From: Amblyornis subalaris
Lineage: Eukaryota; Chordata; Aves; Passeriformes; Ptilonorhynchidae
Length of the DNA stretch: 64,000 nucleotides
NCBI GenBank assembly: GCA_018881555.1
Contig: JACAXG010000112.1
Span: 186,001-250,000, forward strand
Direction: 5' to 3'
Every line of letters begins with the position of its first letter. The first letter of the stretch is position 1. Made by a program: the position numbers and the translations under genes. Below the pieces are notes generated by a model. That model saw nothing but the letters and a program-made list of their open reading frames with translations. It was not told where the DNA came from and did not search any database. Shown here piece after piece: positions 61,974 through 64,000 of the stretch.

Positions 61974-63799
61974 GAGCTATGGATGGATGATGACATATCT
62001 CTCCTACGTACCTTGGTAGAAATACTCAGTGGCATGATTTTTCAATCCTAGTCCAACCAGTCAGAGACTGGTTTCAACTAGAGCTTTCCACAAAATATCT
62101 TTTATTCTCTGCACAGTTCCTGTCACAGTAACATGTTAATCTTAAGTGATGTAGAAGGCTTCTAATTTCAAATAAACCTGTCCATACAATTTCTTTTTAA
62201 TTTGCTTTGTAAAAATTATAATGACGCAGTTACCTACATAAATCTTAGCAAATTGACTTTATGTGTCTGCCTGTGTGTGAGTATGCATGAATGTGTGCTT
62301 ATGTTTGTTAAAGAAGGGCAATGTTTTAAACTCACCATTATTATTATATCAACTAATTCAATAACATTCTGCTTCATGTTCTTTTTAATTTTATCTTCAA
62401 ATGCCCATTTTTGAATTCCCAATTGCATGTCTGTTTATTGCACCGTATTTTGTGACTGTACATTTACCTCAGTAAGAGCCAAGCCCATACTTTGACTCAC
62501 AAGTTCAATATAAAACCATAATACCAGAACACCTTAATCAACAGTAAATATCTTAAACCCCCCNTATATTTGCAAAGATGTGAAATCAGAAAATCAATAA
62601 AACAATGAGACATTGTATAAAAAATTTGCATTCCTGTAAGAAAAATAAATTCCCTACTTGTTTCTGCNGACTCCTTACTGTGTCCCTACAGTATCTAGTA
62701 TCCATTCCCCAAGACTTACCTGTTTTTTGTAAAGAAGGCTCACTTTTTGAGTCTTGAATTAATAATTTATATATTTGTTCAGTTTTAGGTTTAAAAAAAA
62801 TAAAATAGCTATGTATTTATAAGGTATGAAATAATAGCAGTAAAAACCATCTTGGATCCTCTATCTGAAATCTACAGGCATGCAAGAGTCTTTTATAAAT
62901 TACTGATTGTATCTTAATTCCTTAGCAGGGGCCATGGGAGAGAGTTTCCTGGAACACACTAAAATCTGTATTTCTAGACTATGCCCATCAGTGATACAAG
63001 CAAAGGTTCCTGTTAAGCAACATGATTATTTTTTTTTTTCTGTCTAAGTTCACTTTTAAGCTACTGTATCTCTGGTAGTGAGTGATGTTAGAATCAGAAT
63101 ATTGCAGTTATTTGGCTAAAGTGATTGTCTGGCTTTGATTTTGGGGAGGATTTCTTTTTGTCAGGAAATTCCTTCCACTAATAGAATTTTTAAAATCTTA
63201 ATTCTTGATCTTAGGAGGTGTTAAAGAACATTGTAGCAATTTGAATAACATTATTTAAATTCCTGGCTCCAAAGTTTCATGCAATGTCTTGGGATTTAGC
63301 TTGAACTTTCAGAGATGCTTTGCTGCCTTGCTCCTATAGTTGTGAGGTTACATTTTCCTACTTAATGGAGTGTTGCAGAGAGACAAATATACTAAATATT
63401 AGTAGGCTTCTTTTACAATTTTTTTTTCTGATATAGTAACAGCTCCCTAAAATGCATGTGGTGTTTCATGCAAAGGATATTAAAGTGGAAGTCTGAATAT
63501 GAAGTCTGAATAAAAGAAATGTAATATCCCCAAACCATGAAATTACAAAGAAGAAAATTTGAGAGCACCAGGGCAGAGAAACTTCGTTTCATTTGTCCTC
63601 AGAGATAGAAGAAACTGCAATGACTGGTCAGCTCATTTTCCAGTCATTAAGACGGAAAATCCTGAGAACTTAAGAGTTGGTGCTATGCACCCTGACTCCC
63701 AGTGAAAGCAAGAACAATAAATTTATCAAGTTTTCCTGTATTCCTAGAGAATTGTTTTATTAGTGGAAAGATATATTTTGCCTATTTTATTTCTGATAC
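61974..63799. other. Gene-free stretch
   Basis: AT-rich sequence with two Ns near 62564-62668 and no recognised gene or repeat. Open frames are short. Confidence 0.5.
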
Positions 63800-64000
63800 T
63801 GTCATGGTTTAACACCAGCCATTAATTCAAGCCCCATACAGCCACTTGCTCACTCCACTAACAGTGAGATTTGGGAGACAATAAGAAGTGTACAAGCTGG
63901 AAAACCCATGGGTTGAGATAAAGACACTTTAATAGGAAAAGTAAAAGCCACACACACAAGCAGAGCAAAACAGGGAATTAATTCACTGCTTCCCAAGGGC
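63800..64000 (-). mobile_element. Avian endogenous retrovirus LTR, antisense, cut by window end
   Basis: It begins TGTCATGGTTTAACACCAGC, the antisense terminus of the avian LTR family seen at 7334. GCCACTTGCTCACTCC, CATGGGTTGAGATAAAGACA and TTTAATAGGAAAAG (the complement of the poly(A)-signal region) follow. It ends at the window edge in TTCACTGCTTCCCAAGGGC, so most of the LTR and any provirus lie outside. It is less diverged than the 26648 copy. Confidence 0.85.

Overview
The window looks like ordinary intergenic or intronic DNA from a bird macrochromosome. It is AT-rich and full of stop codons. All the recognisable dispersed repeats are avian types: CR1 (chicken repeat 1) LINE fragments, several ending in the diagnostic ATTCTATG-like tail, and long terminal repeats of avian endogenous retroviruses. 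No tRNA, rRNA, CRISPR, operon or bacterial-type gene is present. I found no multi-exon protein gene I can name. The longer open frames are low-complexity, lie in retroelement debris, or are chance frames. Dozens of isolated single N bases are scattered through the sequence, as expected of a draft assembly.

Layout. 1-7333: gene-free AT-rich DNA with a (GAATCA)5 tandem and an isolated TATA/Kozak-like cluster near 2143-2198. 7334-7949: an antisense retroviral LTR with a probable internal remnant and a decayed CR1 tail beyond it. 9122-9746 and 14446-15515: two antisense CR1 copies that keep C-terminal reverse-transcriptase coding traces. 15516-23045: featureless. 23046-25015: the most structured element here, the 5' end of an ERVL-type provirus (LTR, tRNA-Leu primer-binding site, CpG-rich leader, short gag-like stretch), broken off downstream. 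26648-27247: a solo LTR in plus orientation with a 5-bp flanking repeat. 27295-27436: an antisense CR1 3' end.

36786-37169 and 39686-40018 hold two sense-strand CR1 copies of one subfamily that share a nearly identical 158-bp block. 46111-46380 and 46551-46902 hold two neighbouring antisense CR1 fragments. 51929-52111 is an unidentified minus-strand frame with a protein-like acidic tail. 52815-53064 is an old divergent CR1. 53365-53594 is an LTR fragment with its terminus repeated in inverted orientation. 55209-55269 is a small CR1 3' tail. 61037-61875 is a CR1 copy that abuts a tRNA-like sequence (61888-61973). An antisense LTR begins at 63800 and runs off the window.

The repeats do not work together as a system. 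They are independent insertions of different ages, and their identification rests on remembered consensus features of CR1 and avian LTRs, not on a database search. I see no convincing novel biological system. The observations most worth checking are the tRNA-like/CR1 junction, the CpG-rich ERVL leader, the patchwork identity between the two CR1 copies, the inverted LTR terminus and the unidentified frame at 51929-52111.
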